DNA from: Archangium lansingense
Lineage (GTDB): Bacteria; Myxococcota; Myxococcia; Myxococcales; Myxococcaceae
DNA: 64,000 nucleotides
NCBI RefSeq assembly: GCF_026626635.1
Contig: NZ_JAPNKA010000001.1
Span: forward strand, 13,394,001-13,458,000
Reading direction: 5' to 3'
The notes beneath the pieces are model-generated. The model made no database searches. It saw only the letters and a list, made by a program, of their open reading frames with translations, and was not told where the DNA came from. Below are positions 17,160-27,074 of this stretch, piece by piece (the stretch's first letter is position 1; every line of letters starts with the position of its first letter). A program made the translations under genes and the position numbers.

Positions 17160-20100
17160 ATGGCAATCCGCACGCTCCGGTGCCTGCTGGCAGTCGAGCG
17201 AATGACACGAGGCCAGGCAATGCAGGACAAAGGGAGTCACCCCTCCCAGGAGCAGTCCCAGCCGAAACCGCCGCAAGACGAATCGGATTTCGCGGACTCT
17301 TTCCTGGCGGAGGTCACGCGCACGGAGAGCTGGCTGCCCAACCCAGTGCCTGGGGAACGGCTGGGGGGGCCCGATGGTCAGCGGTTCGAGATTCAGCAGT
17401 CACTCGGCGGCGGTGCCATGGGCAAGGTGTACCGGGCCTGGGATTCGGCGCTGCAACGTATCGTGGCGCTCAAGTTTCTCCAGTCCCATGCCGGACCGCC
17501 CGACCGTGCTGCCTTCAGCCTGCTCCAGCAGGAGGCACGGGCCGTCGCTCGGCTGAACCATGAGAACATCGTCAAGCTCTTCGACGTGGCCGAGTGGAAT
17601 GTCGAGCATGGCGGGCTCCAGGTGCCCTTCCTGGTGATGGAGTTCCTACAAGGCGAGTCGCTCGAGCAGTTGCTGAACCGGGGCCGGCCGGGAATGAAAC
17701 GGGCAATGGAGATCATGGAGGCGGTGGCCGCCGGTCTGGCTCATGCGCACCGGCGGCACCTCGTCCACCGGGATCTCAAACCCGCCAATGTCTTCCTCAC
17801 TCGTAAAGGCACGGTGAAGTTGCTGGACTTCGGTCTGGCCCATCAGGTGGTGAGCGCCTCGCCAGTGCCCAGCCTGCCCAGGGCCGGCACCCCCGCGTAC
17901 ATGGCGCCGGAGCAGTGGCGCGGCGAGCCGCAGGATCAGCGTGCGGACATCTGGGCCGCGGGGGTGGTGTTCTATGAGTTGCTGACCGGAGAACTGCCCC
18001 TTTCAGGCCTGAGCTTCGAGCAGCTCCACACTCGGGTGCTCTCGCCAGAGCCGATGCCCTCGGCACGTGAGCGCAACCCGGAGCTGGCACCGGAGGTGGA
18101 GCCGCTGCTCGCCTCGGCGTTGGCCAAGGACCCGGCCCGGCGCATCCCCTCCGGCCAGGAGTTGCTGGAGGAGCTGTTCGAGCTGGGGGAACACCTCGGG
18201 CTGCACCACAAGCCAGCGCGCCCCAGCACACCCCAGCGCCGGCAGGTGACGCTGGTGTGCTGCATGCCTGTCGGCCTCCCGGAACTGCCCGAGCCCGAGG
18301 ACCGCGATGAGTTGGAGGCCGCCATCCACGGGGTCTGCGCCGAGCTCCTCGGCCGCTATGGCGGCTCGGTCACACCGACCATCGGGGCCCAGGTGTTGGC
18401 TTGCTTTGGCTACCCCCAGGCCCACGAGGATGATTCCAAACATGCCGTCCAGGCTGGAATGCTCCTGAGCAAGAGCTTCCCGCAGCTGCTTCAGCAGAAG
18501 CTGCGGCGCCGCCCCCCGCCAGGGCTCTCCGTGGCGGTGGGCATCCACACGGACACGGTGGCGCTGCACGAGAGCCCTCAGTCGCGGAGCGCAGGCGCTC
18601 CTGCCCTTGCAGGAGAAGCCCCCGAGGTGGCCGCGTGGCTGGCCCGGCAGGCCAGGCCAGGCACGGTGCTCCTCACCGAAGCCACCCGCACCTTGGTGCG
18701 CGGTGCCTTCGAGCTGGAAGAGCTCGGAACACAAGCCCCGGAGGGGCTGCCGGCCACCCGCTCGATGCGGGTCTACCGGGCGCTCAGCCAGCGCAAGGAG
18801 CAGTCCCGCTTCGAACGAACGCGTGCGGCCTTCGGGCTGACACCGCTGGTCGGGCGGGAACAGGAACTGAGGGAGGTGCTCCGCCTGTGGGAGCGCGCTC
18901 GACGGGGGCACGGCACCGCCATCCTTCTCTACGGAGAAGCGGGCCTGGGCAAGTCCCGCCTCATCCATGAAGTGCACGTCCGGGTGGCGTCCTCGGCGGA
19001 CTGCCGCTTGAATGCCCAGTGCGACGCCCAGTTCACCTCCAGCCCCTTGCACCCCGTCATCGAGGTGCTCCGGCGCCTGCTCCAGGAAGCCCTTCCGGAG
19101 GGCCTCTCCCCCTCCGCGCTCTTCCGGTTGAAGCCGCAGCTGCATGGGTACGGCCTCTCGGAAGAGCAGTTGCAGGCGCTCTCCTCTCTTCTGTCCCTGC
19201 CGCCCGTGGAGGAGCTGCCCTTCCCCCAGCTCACGCCCGAGAGACAGAAGTCGCTGGTCTTCGAGGCGCTGACCGCGCTGCTGAGGGGCCTGACTCGCGA
19301 GCGGCCCATGCTGGCCATCGTGGAGAACCTGCACTGGGTTGATCCTTCCACCCTGGAATTCCTGGCCTGGCTGCTCGAGCCGGTGAAGAAGTCCCGAGTG
19401 CTCTTGCTGCTCAGCTCCCGCCCCGAGCTGCGTTACCCCTCGCTGCAGCAGTCTGGCTGCCACGTCCTGACGCTGCACCGGCTGTCGGAGAAGCACTCCA
19501 AAGCGCTGGTGCGGAAGATGGCCCAGGAGCATCCCCTTGCGCCGGAAATCGTTCAGCAGCTCGTGAAGCGGACGGAGGGCGTTCCGCTCTTCGCGGAAGA
19601 GTTGACGCGCATGGTGATGGAACAGCAAATCACTGAAGTGCTGCCTGCCTCCATTCCCCTGAGCCTGCACGAGCTGCTGCTCGCGCGCCTGGACGCGCTG
19701 CCTCCGCGGCAGAAGGGGTTGGCCCAGTTCTGCGCGGTGATAGGACGAAGCATCTCGAGCCCGCTGCTGGCGACCTTGATAGAGCAGTCCGAAGCAGCGA
19801 GGAGCCGTGACCTCGAGGGCCTGGTGGCGGCGGGCATCCTGCAGCACGAGGACCCGGACGCAGGGCCAGCGGAGTATCGGTTCCGGCACGCCCTCATCCA
19901 GGAGGCAGCCTGGCAATCGCTGCCGCGTAGCACCCGGCGCGAGTACCACCAGCGCATCGCCATGATGCTGGCGGAGCGATGTCCAGAGATAGCGGAGTCA
20001 CAGCCCGAGCTGCTGGCGCATCACTACACCGAGGCTGGATGGCATATGGAGGCCATCACCTGGTGGGCCCGTGCGGGGGAGCATGCCAGCCAGCGCTCGG

Positions 20101-21263
20101 CTTATCAGGAGGCCATCGGCCATCTCACGAAGGCGCTGACGCTGCTGCGGGGTCTGCCAGACGCGGACCAACACAAGGGACAGGAGCTGCAGCTCCTGTT
20201 GATGCGAGGCCTTCCCCTGGTACAGCTGCAGGGCTATCAGTCCCCGGCGGCCGAACAATCCTACGCACGCGCGCATGTGCTGTTCGATGAGGTGGGCGAG
20301 GTGCTGCCGCGGCTGGAGCTGTCCTACTGGGGACCCTTCGCCTTCTACATGGCACGCGGAGAGCTGCACCTGGCCCAGCAACTGGCCGAGCGACTGGTGG
20401 GCCAGGGTCCGCGGCACCGCGAGCTGCTCGCCCTGGGGTACTGGATGGAATCCGTGGTGAGCCTCACCCGAGGGCAGGGCCGTGCCGCGCGGGACCAGGT
20501 CCAGAGAGCGCTCGATTGCTCGCGCTTCACTTATGACAAGCACCGGGCCCTCGCACGCCGGCACTGGGTGGACCCGCGGGTGGCGGCGCTGGCCCATGGC
20601 TCCATCATCCTCACCTTCGTAGGCGAGCTGGAGGGGGCCCGCTCCTGGGGTGAAGAGGCGCTGGAGCTGGCCGGACGGATTGGCCACTTCCACACCTCCG
20701 CCTTCGCCCTCCATTCCGTGGCCCTGGGTTGCCAGTACCGTGGGGATGTGGCCAACACGCTGGAGCTGTCGGAGCGCTGCCTGGCACTCTCGGGCGAGCA
20801 CCGCTTCCGGTTATGGCAGAGCTGGTCGGTGCTCTTGCGGAGCTGGGCCTTGGCCGGGCTGGGGTGGTCCCTTCAGGGGCTGGCACTCATGCGGCAAGGG
20901 CTCGAGCATTGGCAGGCCTCCGGAATCCGGGCCGGTGCGAACCACCACAACCTCGGAATGCTGGCGGAGATCCACCTGTGGCGGCAGCAGCCCCAACAGG
21001 CGTTGGAAGTGGTCGACCAGGCCCTGGCCCGATTGGGGAGCGAGCGTTCCTACGAATCGGTGCTCCATCGGTTGCGGGGCGAGAGTCTGCATGCGCTCGG
21101 CCGCGAGCAAGAGGCGGAGGCCAGCTTTCTGAGCGCACTCGCGGTGGCTCACGAGCAGGGGGCAGTGACCTTCGAGCAACTCGCACGACAGTCAAGAGGG
21201 CGGCGAATGCGGTCGCGAAAACCCAGGGATATGTTTCAGGTTGAAGACTCGAGGAGGCCCTAG
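17160..21263 (+). CDS. Ser/Thr protein kinase / degenerate cyclase / AAA ATPase / TPR fusion
   Basis: A 1367-aa multidomain signalling protein (start ATG 17160; ATG 17220 is also possible). The kinase (about 76-345) has GGGAMG at 83-88, Lys105, HRDLKP with Asp205, DFG at 223-225 and GTPAYMAPEQ, so it looks active. Residues 360-540 align with class III nucleotide cyclases, but the metal-binding aspartate strand reads RRQVTLVCCMP, so this domain is probably catalytically dead. A Walker A motif GEAGLGKS at 592-599 begins an AAA/STAND-type ATPase, and the C-terminal 400 residues are helical TPR-like repeats. The order matches the kinase/cyclase fusions catalogued in thiazole/oxazole microcin systems (TIGR03903) and also general myxobacterial signalling proteins. 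No membrane segment is seen. Confidence 0.85.
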   Translation: MAIRTLRCLLAVERMTRGQAMQDKGSHPSQEQSQPKPPQDESDFADSFLAEVTRTESWLPNPVPGERLGGPDGQRFEIQQSLGGGAMGKVYRAWDSALQRIVALKFLQSHAGPPDRAAFSLLQQEARAVARLNHENIVKLFDVAEWNVEHGGLQVPFLVMEFLQGESLEQLLNRGRPGMKRAMEIMEAVAAGLAHAHRRHLVHRDLKPANVFLTRKGTVKLLDFGLAHQVVSASPVPSLPRAGTPAYMAPEQWRGEPQDQRADIWAAGVVFYELLTGELPLSGLSFEQLHTRVLSPEPMPSARERNPELAPEVEPLLASALAKDPARRIPSGQELLEELFELGEHLGLHHKPARPSTPQRRQVTLVCCMPVGLPELPEPEDRDELEAAIHGVCAELLGRYGGSVTPTIGAQVLACFGYPQAHEDDSKHAVQAGMLLSKSFPQLLQQKLRRRPPPGLSVAVGIHTDTVALHESPQSRSAGAPALAGEAPEVAAWLARQARPGTVLLTEATRTLVRGAFELEELGTQAPEGLPATRSMRVYRALSQRKEQSRFERTRAAFGLTPLVGREQELREVLRLWERARRGHGTAILLYGEAGLGKSRLIHEVHVRVASSADCRLNAQCDAQFTSSPLHPVIEVLRRLLQEALPEGLSPSALFRLKPQLHGYGLSEEQLQALSSLLSLPPVEELPFPQLTPERQKSLVFEALTALLRGLTRERPMLAIVENLHWVDPSTLEFLAWLLEPVKKSRVLLLLSSRPELRYPSLQQSGCHVLTLHRLSEKHSKALVRKMAQEHPLAPEIVQQLVKRTEGVPLFAEELTRMVMEQQITEVLPASIPLSLHELLLARLDALPPRQKGLAQFCAVIGRSISSPLLATLIEQSEAARSRDLEGLVAAGILQHEDPDAGPAEYRFRHALIQEAAWQSLPRSTRREYHQRIAMMLAERCPEIAESQPELLAHHYTEAGWHMEAITWWARAGEHASQRSAYQEAIGHLTKALTLLRGLPDADQHKGQELQLLLMRGLPLVQLQGYQSPAAEQSYARAHVLFDEVGEVLPRLELSYWGPFAFYMARGELHLAQQLAERLVGQGPRHRELLALGYWMESVVSLTRGQGRAARDQVQRALDCSRFTYDKHRALARRHWVDPRVAALAHGSIILTFVGELEGARSWGEEALELAGRIGHFHTSAFALHSVALGCQYRGDVANTLELSERCLALSGEHRFRLWQSWSVLLRSWALAGLGWSLQGLALMRQGLEHWQASGIRAGANHHNLGMLAEIHLWRQQPQQALEVVDQALARLGSERSYESVLHRLRGESLHALGREQEAEASFLSALAVAHEQGAVTFEQLARQSRGRRMRSRKPRDMFQVEDSRRP

Positions 21264-21293
21264 CCAGCAAAACCCTCTCCACACTGAGCATCC

Positions 21294-22889
21294 ATGCCTC
21301 GTTTGCGCATCCATGCCAAGCTGCTGATGGCATTCACCATTGTCCTCTTGCCCGTCCTGGTCCTGCTGATCGCCAGCTTCCTGAGCGATCTGCGACGCAC
21401 CCAGGACGCAATCCAGGAGGCGCAGTCGATGACAGCCCGGTCTGTGTCCGTGCAAATCGCCGAGACCTTCGACAATGCCATCGGCTTCGGCTGGGCCGTG
21501 GCTCAGGATCCGCTGATGCAGACCATGGAGCCCCGTGTGCTGGATCCGCACCTCCAAGAGATGGTCAAGCATTACCCCCTGTATGACTCCATTGCCGTCT
21601 ACGATGTCAACGGCGACAACCGCGGGTGGGGGGATCCCAACCAGCCCGCGACCCCCAGGCTCCGGATCGGCGACCGCAAATACTTCCGGCAGGTGATGAA
21701 GACCAATGCTCCAGTCATCTCCGAGGCGCTGGAGCTCAAGCGCCTCGAACACACGGGAGTGGTGGCATGCATTCCCATCCGTGGGCCAAAGGGGCGCCCC
21801 ATCGGGGTCGTCAACATCATGATCCGCTCCGACCAGCTCGCGCACCGGTTCGTCGACGCCAACCTCCAACCGATGCAGACGATCTTCCTGGCCGATTCGA
21901 ACAGCCGACTGGCCTTTCATACCGGGGCTTCCCAGCTGACCTATCAGCAGAGCGGGACCTTCATGCATATCGACGCCATCAAGAAGGCGTTGACCGACCT
22001 CTCGCCCCAGGTGGCCCGTTTCACCAGCCCCCTCGCCGGTGACGAGCACCTGGGCGCTTTCGCCCCCGTCCCGCGCTACCCATGGGCTGTTGGCATATCC
22101 ACGCCTCGAGACATCGCGCTGGCCCCCCTCTTCTCGCAGCTGCGCCTCCAGCTCGGCGCCTTCGCGGGCATCCTCCTGTTGAACAGCCTGTTGGCCCTGT
22201 GGCTGGCTCGCTCCTATGCCCGCCCGGTCCAGCAACTCCAGGCGGCCGCTCAGGCCCTGGCACATGGAGAGAGGGAGCCGCCCGTGGACATCCACACGGG
22301 TGATGAGCTGGAGGAGCTCGGCTCGACCTTCCGCAGGATGGCGGCCGAGGTGGCACGGCGCGAGGCGGAGGTGAAGGCCCTGTACAAGGAGGCCGAGCAA
22401 CAGGCTCTCCAGCTCGCGGCCATCATCGCCAGTGTTCCGGATGCCATCTTCCTCGCCAGCTTGGATGGGCGGGTGGTCGGCACGAATCCCGCGGGACTCC
22501 GGCTGCTGGGAATCCGGGGCAACGCCGAGCTGAACATGTCCTTGCCCGAGTACCTCCAGCGCTACGACATCCGGCATCTGGCGGGCCAGCCGATGGAACC
22601 GGAAGAGCTGCCAATCGTCCGGGCGCTGGCGGGTGAGACCTTCACCGGCGAGACGATGCGCCTCCGCAGCCAGGATGGGAGACAGCTCCTGCTCAGCAGC
22701 AATGGGGCTCCCGTCAGGGATGCATCCGGGCAGATCATTCTCGGGCTGATTGTCATCCGTGACATCACCAGCCGCCGGCAGGAAGAAGCAGCGGCGCTTC
22801 AGGCGAGCAAGAAGCGCATGGCCCAGGAGCAGCGCACGGAGCACCCGGAGCCGGGGGTTGGCGAGTACCCGGTTCCACGAACCGGTTGA
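21294..22889 (+). CDS. Cache-HAMP-PAS sensor protein without an output domain
   Basis: A 531-aa membrane protein. A membrane helix (residues 9-30) is followed by a periplasmic Cache-like sensor (TARSVSVQIAETFDNAIG; GDRKYFRQVMKT; VVACIPIRGPKGRPIGVV), a second helix near 280-300, a HAMP segment (LARSYARPVQQLQAAAQAL) and a PAS domain (LAAIIASVPDAIFLASLDGRV ... VIRDITSRRQEEAAAL is split around 400-500). Proteins with this order normally continue into a histidine kinase, but here the frame ends 30 residues after the PAS core. No kinase sequence is found in any frame downstream. It could act by itself in a complex or be a 3'-truncated gene. It starts 30 bases after the kinase fusion gene. Confidence 0.8.
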   Translation: MPRLRIHAKLLMAFTIVLLPVLVLLIASFLSDLRRTQDAIQEAQSMTARSVSVQIAETFDNAIGFGWAVAQDPLMQTMEPRVLDPHLQEMVKHYPLYDSIAVYDVNGDNRGWGDPNQPATPRLRIGDRKYFRQVMKTNAPVISEALELKRLEHTGVVACIPIRGPKGRPIGVVNIMIRSDQLAHRFVDANLQPMQTIFLADSNSRLAFHTGASQLTYQQSGTFMHIDAIKKALTDLSPQVARFTSPLAGDEHLGAFAPVPRYPWAVGISTPRDIALAPLFSQLRLQLGAFAGILLLNSLLALWLARSYARPVQQLQAAAQALAHGEREPPVDIHTGDELEELGSTFRRMAAEVARREAEVKALYKEAEQQALQLAAIIASVPDAIFLASLDGRVVGTNPAGLRLLGIRGNAELNMSLPEYLQRYDIRHLAGQPMEPEELPIVRALAGETFTGETMRLRSQDGRQLLLSSNGAPVRDASGQIILGLIVIRDITSRRQEEAAALQASKKRMAQEQRTEHPEPGVGEYPVPRTG

Positions 22890-22975
22890 CGCGTCAGGGC
22901 AGGGCTCTCCCAGTTTCCCAGGGGATGATGGCGCGCCTTCGCATCCGCGCGCGACACCTTCGGTGCGTCCTGTGA

Positions 22976-23926
22976 ATGGGCGAGGCCCCGCCCCGTCGAA
23001 TCGCGGGTTCGATGTCAGGAGTGCTTGGGATGCATAGGACCAACTCCGAGTCCTTCGAGTGGGTGTTGCAGTCCACCGGCGAGTCGTCCGCCGTCCGCCT
23101 TCGTGAGGCGCCTGGAGCCAGAGAGGCCGTGGAGCGCGCCGTCTCCCAGGCCGCGGCCCTCCGCGACGCCGCGCCCGAGCCGAGTGTCTTCGCGCGACAC
23201 CTCGGGGCCCATCTCTCGCGGGCGGTGGACCCGATGCTCGCGCTGGAGCGACTGCATGCCAGGGATCTCGCGCTCGCACTCTCCTGCGCGCAGGGGCTGC
23301 CGGCGGCCCGTGCACTCCTGGAGCAGGAGGTCTTCCTCAAGCTGCGCGTTCCGCTGTCTCGCATCCATCCCTCGCCGGTGTTCGTGGACGAGGTGCTACA
23401 GGCGCTCCGCGCCAACCTCCTGATGCCACGCGCGGAGGCGCCCTCGCGGCTGCTCGGCTACGCGGGCGTGGGCCCACTGCTGCACTGGGTGAGCATCTCC
23501 GCGGTGCGGCTCGCGCTGAGGATGCGCAAGGCGCTCGGGGAAGAGTCGCAGGTCGAGGCCGAGGTGCTCGCCGAGCACCCCGCGCCGGGAGGACTGGAGC
23601 TGGGCTTCGTCCGGGAGGAAGCCCGGGGGTATGTGCGCGCGGCCTTCATCCGGGCGGTGGCTTCGCTGGACGACGAGGACCGGGAGCTGCTGCGACTGCA
23701 CTTCGTCGAGCGCCTCTCCCTGGAGCGCATGGGCGACCTGTTCGGCCTGCACAAGTCCACCCTCTCCCGCCGGCTCTCCGCGGTGCAGGCACTGCTGGAG
23801 AAGCGGACGCGGCGCGCGCTCGCCGAACGCCTGTCGCTGCCCGAGCCGGAAGTGGACAGCCTGATGCGCGCCATCCATGGACGGCTGGACCTGAGCCTCT
23901 CCGGTCTGCTGGAGAGACGGGCTTGA
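22976..23926 (+). CDS. Sigma-70 family factor of the Myxococcales-specific type
   Basis: A 316-aa protein (ATG 22976; 23012 is an alternative). The C-terminal part (SLDDEDRELLRLHFVERLSL and GLHKSTLSRRLSAVQALLE) is a sigma region 4 helix-turn-helix. The middle part (EVLQALRANLL, GPLLHWVSISAVRLALR) corresponds to region 2. It fits the myxobacterial sigma-70 family 1 (TIGR03001), usually encoded next to a zinc-finger Ser/Thr kinase, as here. It should direct RNA polymerase to a small regulon when released by that partner. Its stop overlaps the next start as TTGA. Confidence 0.8.
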   Translation: MGEAPPRRIAGSMSGVLGMHRTNSESFEWVLQSTGESSAVRLREAPGAREAVERAVSQAAALRDAAPEPSVFARHLGAHLSRAVDPMLALERLHARDLALALSCAQGLPAARALLEQEVFLKLRVPLSRIHPSPVFVDEVLQALRANLLMPRAEAPSRLLGYAGVGPLLHWVSISAVRLALRMRKALGEESQVEAEVLAEHPAPGGLELGFVREEARGYVRAAFIRAVASLDDEDRELLRLHFVERLSLERMGDLFGLHKSTLSRRLSAVQALLEKRTRRALAERLSLPEPEVDSLMRAIHGRLDLSLSGLLERRA

Positions 23927-26900
23927 GCTGCCCGGATGAGAACACGCTCACCGGTTATGTGAGTGGAGCATTGGACCCCGAGGGCACGGCGGCCGTGCGC
24001 CAGCATGTCGCCGGCTGCTCGGAGTGCCGGAGCGTGCTCGCCGCACTGAGCGGGCTGGAGATGCCTCCACCGCTGGTCGACACGGGGCTGCTCGTCTGCG
24101 GCGCGCGCGTGGGGCGTTACATGGTGCTCGGGCTGCTCGGCGAAGGAGGCATGGGGCGCGTCCATGCCGCCTATGACCCGGAGCTGGACCGCAAGGTGGC
24201 GCTCAAGCTGCTGAACCTCGCGAGGCTCGGGGAGGGCTCTCTGGCCCAGGCGCGTCAGCGACTGGAGCGCGAGGCCCGCACGATGGCCCGGCTGTCGCAC
24301 CCCCATGTCGCCCAACTGCACGACGTGGGGGAGCTCCAGGGGCAGCTCTTCCTGGTGATGGAGCTCGTCGAGGGAGGCACGCTTCGGCAGTGGCTGGCGG
24401 AGAAGCCGCGCACGCGCCGGGAAATCCTCGCGCGCTTCATCCAGGCGGCGGATGGGCTGGCGGCCACCCACGCGCTGGGAGTCATCCATCGCGACTTCAA
24501 GCCCGACAACGTCCTGCTGACCCGCGACGGCCAGGTGCGCATCACCGACTTCGGCCTGGCCAACGCGGCGGGGGCACTGGAGCCTCCTCGGGAGGACGCG
24601 GCCTTCGTCTCCGGCGGAGAACCCCTCACCGTCACCGGGGCGTTCCTGGGGACCCCGGGCTATGCCGCGCCGGAGCAGCTCCGTGGAGAGCGGGGGGATG
24701 CCCGCTCGGACCAGTTCGCCTTCTGCGTCGCGCTCTACGAGGCGCTCAACGGGCAGCGCCCCTTCGCGGGAGCCACGCGCGAGGAGCTCCTGTCGTCCAT
24801 GCGGCGACAGGAGGTGCGTCCCGAGAAGCGGGGCGTGCCCTCGTGGCTCAAGGCCGTGGTCCGACGAGGGCTCTCCGTGGACCCGTCGCGGCGCTTCGAG
24901 TCCATGGAGGTGCTGCGGGCTCGCCTCTCGCGAGAGGTAGGGGCCTGGAAGCGCAGCGCCGCCGCGGCGGTGCTCGCGGGAGGACTGGTGGGCCTGGGGT
25001 TCCTCGTGCTGGGGCCTTCATCGGCGACGCCGAGCGAGGCCTGCCAGGGCAGTGAGCGGCACCTCGTGGGCATCTGGGACGCGTCCGTGCGGGAGTCCAC
25101 GCATCAGGCCTTCCTGAGAACGGAGGACCCCGCGGCCGAGGCCTCGTTCCAGGCCGTGGCCTCCACGCTGGAGCGGTGGACCCAGGACTGGACGCACGCG
25201 CATCAGTCCGCCTGCGAGGCGACACACGTCTTCGGCGAACAGTCGGAGGCGGCGCTGGAGCTTCGGATGACGTGTCTGGACCAGCGGCTGGGAGAGCTGT
25301 CGCGACTGACGGTGGCGCTCCAGGGCGCGGATGCGCGGACGGTGGAGCGGGGCTTCGGGCTGGGGGCCTCGCTCGGAGGCGTGGCCCGATGCGCGGACGT
25401 GCGCACGTTGCAGGAGGCCGTGTCTCCGCCGGAAGACCCGACGGTCCGCGCGGAGGTGGACGCGGTGCGTGTGGAGCTCGCGCGGGCGAACGCGGAATTG
25501 CTCGCGGGCCATACCCCCGAGGCGCTGCGAATCGCGCTGCCCGCCCGGGAGCGTGCGCTCGCCACCCGTCACCGGCCCCTGGAGGCGGAGGCGCATCAGC
25601 TCTGCGCGCGCTTGCAGGAGGACGCGGGCGCGTTCGAGGACGCTCGAAAGTCCCTGGCCCAGGCCTCGCTGGCAGCCGAAGCGGGGCGACATCTGGGAGT
25701 GCTCGCACGGGTGCTGATTTCCCAGGCGTGGGTTCACGGGTACGGCTTGGGGCGCACCCCGGAGGCGTGGCCCTTCCTCCAGCGCGCCCGGGCCGTGGCG
25801 GAGACGCTGCGAGACGCCGAGCTGGACACCCTGCTGGACCATGGGCAGGCGGAGCTCCTGGAGCAGGAGGGCCGCTTCTCCGAGGCGGAGCCGCTGCTGC
25901 GTGCCTCGCTGGAGACCGCCAGCGCGCGGGGCAAGAAGCACGCGCACGCGGAGCTGAGCGGTCGGCTGGGCCTGCTGGCCCGGAAACAGGGGCGGCTCCT
26001 GGAGGCGAAGCGTTGGCAGGAGGAGGCGCTGCGGCTCCATGAGGAGTACTTCGGTCCGACGCACCGGGACACGGGACGGGCCCTGGTGAACCTGGGCGCC
26101 ACGCTGGCCCTCCTGGGCGAGCTGGCGAGCGCCGAGGCCGTCCTCCAGCGGGCGCTCGGAATCCTTCGCCAGACGCTGGGCGAGGAGGACCTGTCGGTGG
26201 CCCGGACGTTGTCCAACCTGGCCCTCGTCTACTTCGAGTGGGGACATGGGGCCCAGGCGCGGGAGGCCGCGGAGGAGAGCTGGGCCGTGGCACGCAAGAG
26301 CGTGGCCGCCGACAGCCCGGTGCTGATGGGGATGGCGTCGAACCGGCTCGGCGTCCTCGGAGAGCAAGGCGAGCGTGCGCAAGAGCTGGCGCACGTGCGG
26401 CGCGTCCTGGCGCATCGCGAGCGCGTCTATGGCGCCTCACACCCGGAGGTGGCTCTGGACGTACACGAAGTAGGGAGGCTGCTGCGCCTCCTGGGGCGTC
26501 CGGACGAAGCGCGAGGCTTCCACGCACGCGGCGTCTCGATCCAAGAGCCCCTGGTCTCCAAAGGCGAGGTGGATGGCGCGGGGCTGCGCGCCCTGGCGGA
26601 TGCCCTCCTCTTCCTGGGGCGGGTGGACGACGCCCGGCGTCATGTGGAGCAGGCGCTCGCGAGCATGGAGAAAGACCTGGGGCCTTCGTCGTCCGAGCGC
26701 ATCGAGGCGCTGCTCCTCTTGGGGGACGTCCAGCTCGCACGCGGCCAACCCGCCGAGGCCCTGGCGCCACTGAGGACCGCGCTGGAGGTGCTCACGGCGC
26801 GGCAGGTGGTCTCCGCGCGCGTCCCAAGGGTGCGTCGTCGGCTCGCGCGGGCGCTCCGACTGACGGGCGCGGTGGAAGAGGCCTGCGAGCAGGCGCGGCG

Positions 26901-26988
26901 CGCCTGGGGGGAGCTGACCCCTTGGAGCAAGGCCTATGCCCAGGAGACGACGGAGGCGCGGGCCGAGCTCGGGCGCTGTCGAGGGTAG
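23923..26988 (+). CDS. Zinc-finger anti-sigma / Ser-Thr kinase / TPR membrane protein
   Basis: A 1021-aa protein starting at a TTG that overlaps the sigma gene stop by four bases. The first 45 residues form a zf-HC2 anti-sigma zinc finger with Cys3, His28, Cys32 and Cys35. The kinase follows (GEGGMG 73-78, Lys95, HRDFKPDN at 189-196, ITDFGLA, GTPGYAAPEQ) and looks active. A membrane helix lies at about 345-364. The remaining 650 residues are TPR-like helical repeats on the far side of the membrane. The arrangement suggests a receptor that binds the upstream sigma factor and releases it on phosphorylation. The ligand is unknown. Confidence 0.88.
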   Translation: MSCPDENTLTGYVSGALDPEGTAAVRQHVAGCSECRSVLAALSGLEMPPPLVDTGLLVCGARVGRYMVLGLLGEGGMGRVHAAYDPELDRKVALKLLNLARLGEGSLAQARQRLEREARTMARLSHPHVAQLHDVGELQGQLFLVMELVEGGTLRQWLAEKPRTRREILARFIQAADGLAATHALGVIHRDFKPDNVLLTRDGQVRITDFGLANAAGALEPPREDAAFVSGGEPLTVTGAFLGTPGYAAPEQLRGERGDARSDQFAFCVALYEALNGQRPFAGATREELLSSMRRQEVRPEKRGVPSWLKAVVRRGLSVDPSRRFESMEVLRARLSREVGAWKRSAAAAVLAGGLVGLGFLVLGPSSATPSEACQGSERHLVGIWDASVRESTHQAFLRTEDPAAEASFQAVASTLERWTQDWTHAHQSACEATHVFGEQSEAALELRMTCLDQRLGELSRLTVALQGADARTVERGFGLGASLGGVARCADVRTLQEAVSPPEDPTVRAEVDAVRVELARANAELLAGHTPEALRIALPARERALATRHRPLEAEAHQLCARLQEDAGAFEDARKSLAQASLAAEAGRHLGVLARVLISQAWVHGYGLGRTPEAWPFLQRARAVAETLRDAELDTLLDHGQAELLEQEGRFSEAEPLLRASLETASARGKKHAHAELSGRLGLLARKQGRLLEAKRWQEEALRLHEEYFGPTHRDTGRALVNLGATLALLGELASAEAVLQRALGILRQTLGEEDLSVARTLSNLALVYFEWGHGAQAREAAEESWAVARKSVAADSPVLMGMASNRLGVLGEQGERAQELAHVRRVLAHRERVYGASHPEVALDVHEVGRLLRLLGRPDEARGFHARGVSIQEPLVSKGEVDGAGLRALADALLFLGRVDDARRHVEQALASMEKDLGPSSSERIEALLLLGDVQLARGQPAEALAPLRTALEVLTARQVVSARVPRVRRRLARALRLTGAVEEACEQARRAWGELTPWSKAYAQETTEARAELGRCRG

Positions 26989-27074
26989 CAGAGACGCGCG
27001 AGTGCCTGGTTGAAGCGCTGCTCAAGGTCACCCTGGTGCTTGGAGGGGCCGGCTCGACTCCTCCCACCCCCAGC

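Noticed and set aside
18003..19949. A 648-codon minus-strand frame
   Set aside because: Antisense to the kinase/ATPase gene, which has clear motifs in the plus strand.
21192..23315. A 707-codon minus-strand frame
   Set aside because: Antisense to the sensor gene and part of the kinase fusion. No domain, and composition is of a shadow frame.
24848..26770. A 640-codon minus-strand frame
   Set aside because: Pro/Ala/Arg-only composition antisense to the TPR part of the zinc-finger kinase.
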